Source of the DNA: Kordia zhangzhouensis
GTDB taxonomy: Bacteria > Bacteroidota > Bacteroidia > Flavobacteriales > Flavobacteriaceae
Direction of reading: 5' to 3'
Length of the DNA stretch: 62,608 nt
NCBI RefSeq assembly: GCF_001005305.1
Contig: NZ_LBMH01000014.1
Span: 1-62,608, forward strand
Under the pieces are notes generated by a model, which saw nothing but the letters and a program-made list of their open reading frames with translations, was not told the origin of the DNA and ran no database searches. This document shows positions 60,975 to 62,608 of the stretch, in pieces. A program made the position numbers and the translations under genes. Every line of letters starts with the position of its first letter. Position 1 is the stretch's first letter.

Positions 60975-62495
60975 ATGAAAAAAGTATTTATACTATTCAT
61001 AGGCGTTCTCTCTTTGTCTATAAGTCACGCCCAAAATATAAATGACGTTGTTCGATATTCTACTGAAAATCTGAATGGAACCGCACGTTTTAGAGCAATG
61101 AGTGGAGCTTTTGGAGCTCTTGGAGGTGACTTTTCTGCCTTTACTATCAATCCTGCTGGATCAGCAGTTTTCAATACTGGAGAAGTTACAATTTCTCTTA
61201 GTAATTATTCAAATGATAACGATGTTTCCTATTTTGGAACTTTAGCCAATAGCAATGAATCGGAATTTGATTTAAATCAAGCCGGAATAGCTTTTGTATT
61301 TAATAATGTTGGCGATGGAGATTGGAGAAAAATTTCTTTAGGACTGAACGTTCAAAATAATGACAATTATTATAATAACTTTTTTGCTACAGGTAGAAAT
61401 AGCACAAGAGGAATTGCTGATTATTTTGTAACCTTTGCCAACGGTCAAGAGTTAGGAGTCATTGCTCAACAACCTGGAGAAAGTGATACTGACACGTATT
61501 TGATTTTAGGTGAAGACTTCGGATTTGCCGCCCAACAAGGTTTCTTAGGATATGAAGGTTTTGTAATTAATCCTGATAGCAACGACAACGCTAACACTTC
61601 GTATAGCTCAAATGCCGATTATTCTGCTGGTGCAGATCACAATTATGTAGTACAGACCTCAGGCTTCAATAGAAAATACACATTCAATTTTGCGACTCAA
61701 TATAAAAACAACCTTCTTTTAGGTATCAATATCAACTCACATGACGTTGATTATAGAGAACGAAAAGTTTTAATAGAAACACCCGTTGCAACCGCTTCAG
61801 GCCTGCAATATGCTGAATTTTCTAATGAATTATACACATATGGTACTGGTATTTCCTTTCAACTTGGAGCAATCTTAAAATTGCAAAATATACGTCTAGG
61901 AGGTTCGTATCAATCTCCAACATGGTATAGTTTAAATGACGAACTTATTCAGAGCTTAAGTACTGATTTTCGAGATCCTGGAAACCCAAGCGATATTCTA
62001 AGAAGAGATATTTTCCCTAATGTAATAAACGCATATAGAGAACATCGAATAGTTACTCCAGGGAGTATTAATGGTAGTTTTGCTTACATTTTTGGAAAAA
62101 GAGGCTTAATTAGTTTTGATTACTCATTAAAAGATTTTTCAAATGCTAAATTACGTCCAACTAACGATTTTCTACAAGCTAACAGCTCTATTGAAAATCA
62201 ATTGCAAGCTGCATCAAGTTATAGAGTTGGTGGCGAATATCGAATTGATAAATTCAGCTTACGCGGAGGATATCGTTTTGAGGAAAGTCCATACAAAAAC
62301 GGGAACACAATTGGTGATTTAGAAGGGTATTCATTAGGATTAGGTTATAGTTTTGGTAGCTTTTCTATTGACTTGGCCTATGACCGAAGCGAGCAAATTA
62401 GAAATTCTCAACTTTTTCAAGTTGGTTTAGTAGATACAGCTAATATTAATAACGTAAATTCTAACGTTACTTTATCTGTTTCTTTCAAATTATAA
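60975..62495 (+). CDS. FadL/OmpP1-like outer-membrane protein
   Basis: 506 residues. Signal peptide MKKVFILFIGVLSLSISHAQ. The start of the mature part, DVVRYSTENLNGTARFRAMSGAFGALGGDFSAFTINPAGSAVF, matches the N-terminal hatch of the FadL/OmpP1 (Toluene_X) family with its GxxG...NPAG motif. The rest alternates in barrel style and ends in NSNVTLSVSFKL. It probably forms a channel for hydrophobic compounds. Co-transcription with the upstream lipoprotein gene is likely. Confidence 0.87.
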   Translation: MKKVFILFIGVLSLSISHAQNINDVVRYSTENLNGTARFRAMSGAFGALGGDFSAFTINPAGSAVFNTGEVTISLSNYSNDNDVSYFGTLANSNESEFDLNQAGIAFVFNNVGDGDWRKISLGLNVQNNDNYYNNFFATGRNSTRGIADYFVTFANGQELGVIAQQPGESDTDTYLILGEDFGFAAQQGFLGYEGFVINPDSNDNANTSYSSNADYSAGADHNYVVQTSGFNRKYTFNFATQYKNNLLLGININSHDVDYRERKVLIETPVATASGLQYAEFSNELYTYGTGISFQLGAILKLQNIRLGGSYQSPTWYSLNDELIQSLSTDFRDPGNPSDILRRDIFPNVINAYREHRIVTPGSINGSFAYIFGKRGLISFDYSLKDFSNAKLRPTNDFLQANSSIENQLQAASSYRVGGEYRIDKFSLRGGYRFEESPYKNGNTIGDLEGYSLGLGYSFGSFSIDLAYDRSEQIRNSQLFQVGLVDTANINNVNSNVTLSVSFKL

Positions 62496-62520
62496 CATTA
62501 CCACTACTAATAACTTTCTA

Positions 62521-62555
62521 AAAAAGCCTTATTTTAAAAAAAAATAAGGCTTTTT
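62521..62555 (+). terminator. Terminator of the FadL-like gene
   Basis: AAAAAGCCTTATTTT/AAAATAAGGCTTTTT stem followed by T-run, 25 bases past the stop. Confidence 0.9.
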
Positions 62556-62608
62556 TATTTTCTATAAATTTAAACGTTATATAAAACCCTATCTCTTCAA
62601 TGTAAAAT

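Noticed and set aside
1-62608. Insertion sequences, prophage genes or CRISPR arrays.
   Set aside because: No transposase, integrase, phage structural or Cas protein, and no regularly spaced repeats with unique spacers were found; the hairpin array at 39 kb has irregular spacing and similar spacers.

Overview
The window comes from a Bacteroidota chromosome, almost certainly a marine flavobacterium. The evidence is the AT-rich DNA, promoters of the TTG-N19-TAnnTTTG type in front of two tRNA genes, families typical of the phylum (DUF4293, DUF3667, BT_3928-like, HEIGH metallopeptidase, CusA fused to its outer-membrane channel, proline-tRNA ligase of the short archaeal/eukaryal type) and the weak Shine-Dalgarno signals. 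A Kordia-like organism is my best guess, but the sequence alone does not prove it. No insertion sequence, prophage or CRISPR array was seen.

Left part, 1-13.7 kb, minus strand: a hybrid fatty-acid/polyketide/peptide assembly line, cut by the left edge. In transcription order it is a fatty-acyl-AMP ligase with a carrier protein, a small methyltransferase-like protein, a KS-(AT remnant)-ACP-aminotransferase-condensation protein, and an NRPS with a degenerate adenylation domain, PCP, C, a serine-specific A domain, PCP and the start of another C. This is the logic of iturin/mycosubtilin-type beta-amino fatty acid lipopeptides. The first NRPS adenylation domain has lost its catalytic motifs, and no acyltransferase is encoded nearby.

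14-31.7 kb, minus strand: a small beta-barrel protein, a complete HAE1-type RND pump (adaptor, pump, outer-membrane channel) led by a small secreted protein, a thioredoxin-ApbE-DUF4266-DUF3570 operon, a Crp/Fnr regulator with a perfect FNR-type box just past its 3' end, and a CzcA/CusA heavy-metal RND pump fused to its outer-membrane channel, again led by a small exported protein.

32-41.8 kb, mostly plus strand: a single-domain response regulator and bacteriophytochrome, convergent with a biliverdin-producing heme oxygenase. Then come a PhoD-like phosphoesterase, a divergent endonuclease V-like protein, a monoheme cytochrome-like lipoprotein, a 1.2-kb non-coding region with five terminator-like hairpins in two sequence families, and a metallo-beta-lactamase/rhodanese protein.

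41.9-62.6 kb: largely housekeeping (clpS, prmA, tpiA, L,D-transpeptidase, folP, cdaA, ABC exporter, truA, rho, rpsT, two tRNA-Glu, proS) with cell-envelope proteins. Hidden between folP and cdaA is a 51-codon gene for a Cys-rich peptide with a double-glycine leader. The right end holds an unusual Trp-repeat/Arg-Ser-rich lipoprotein followed by a FadL-like outer-membrane protein.

The items most worth follow-up are the lipopeptide line with its dead adenylation domain, the Cys-rich double-Gly peptide, the tandem hairpin array, and the FNR box linked to the thioredoxin/ApbE/DUF4266/DUF3570 operon.
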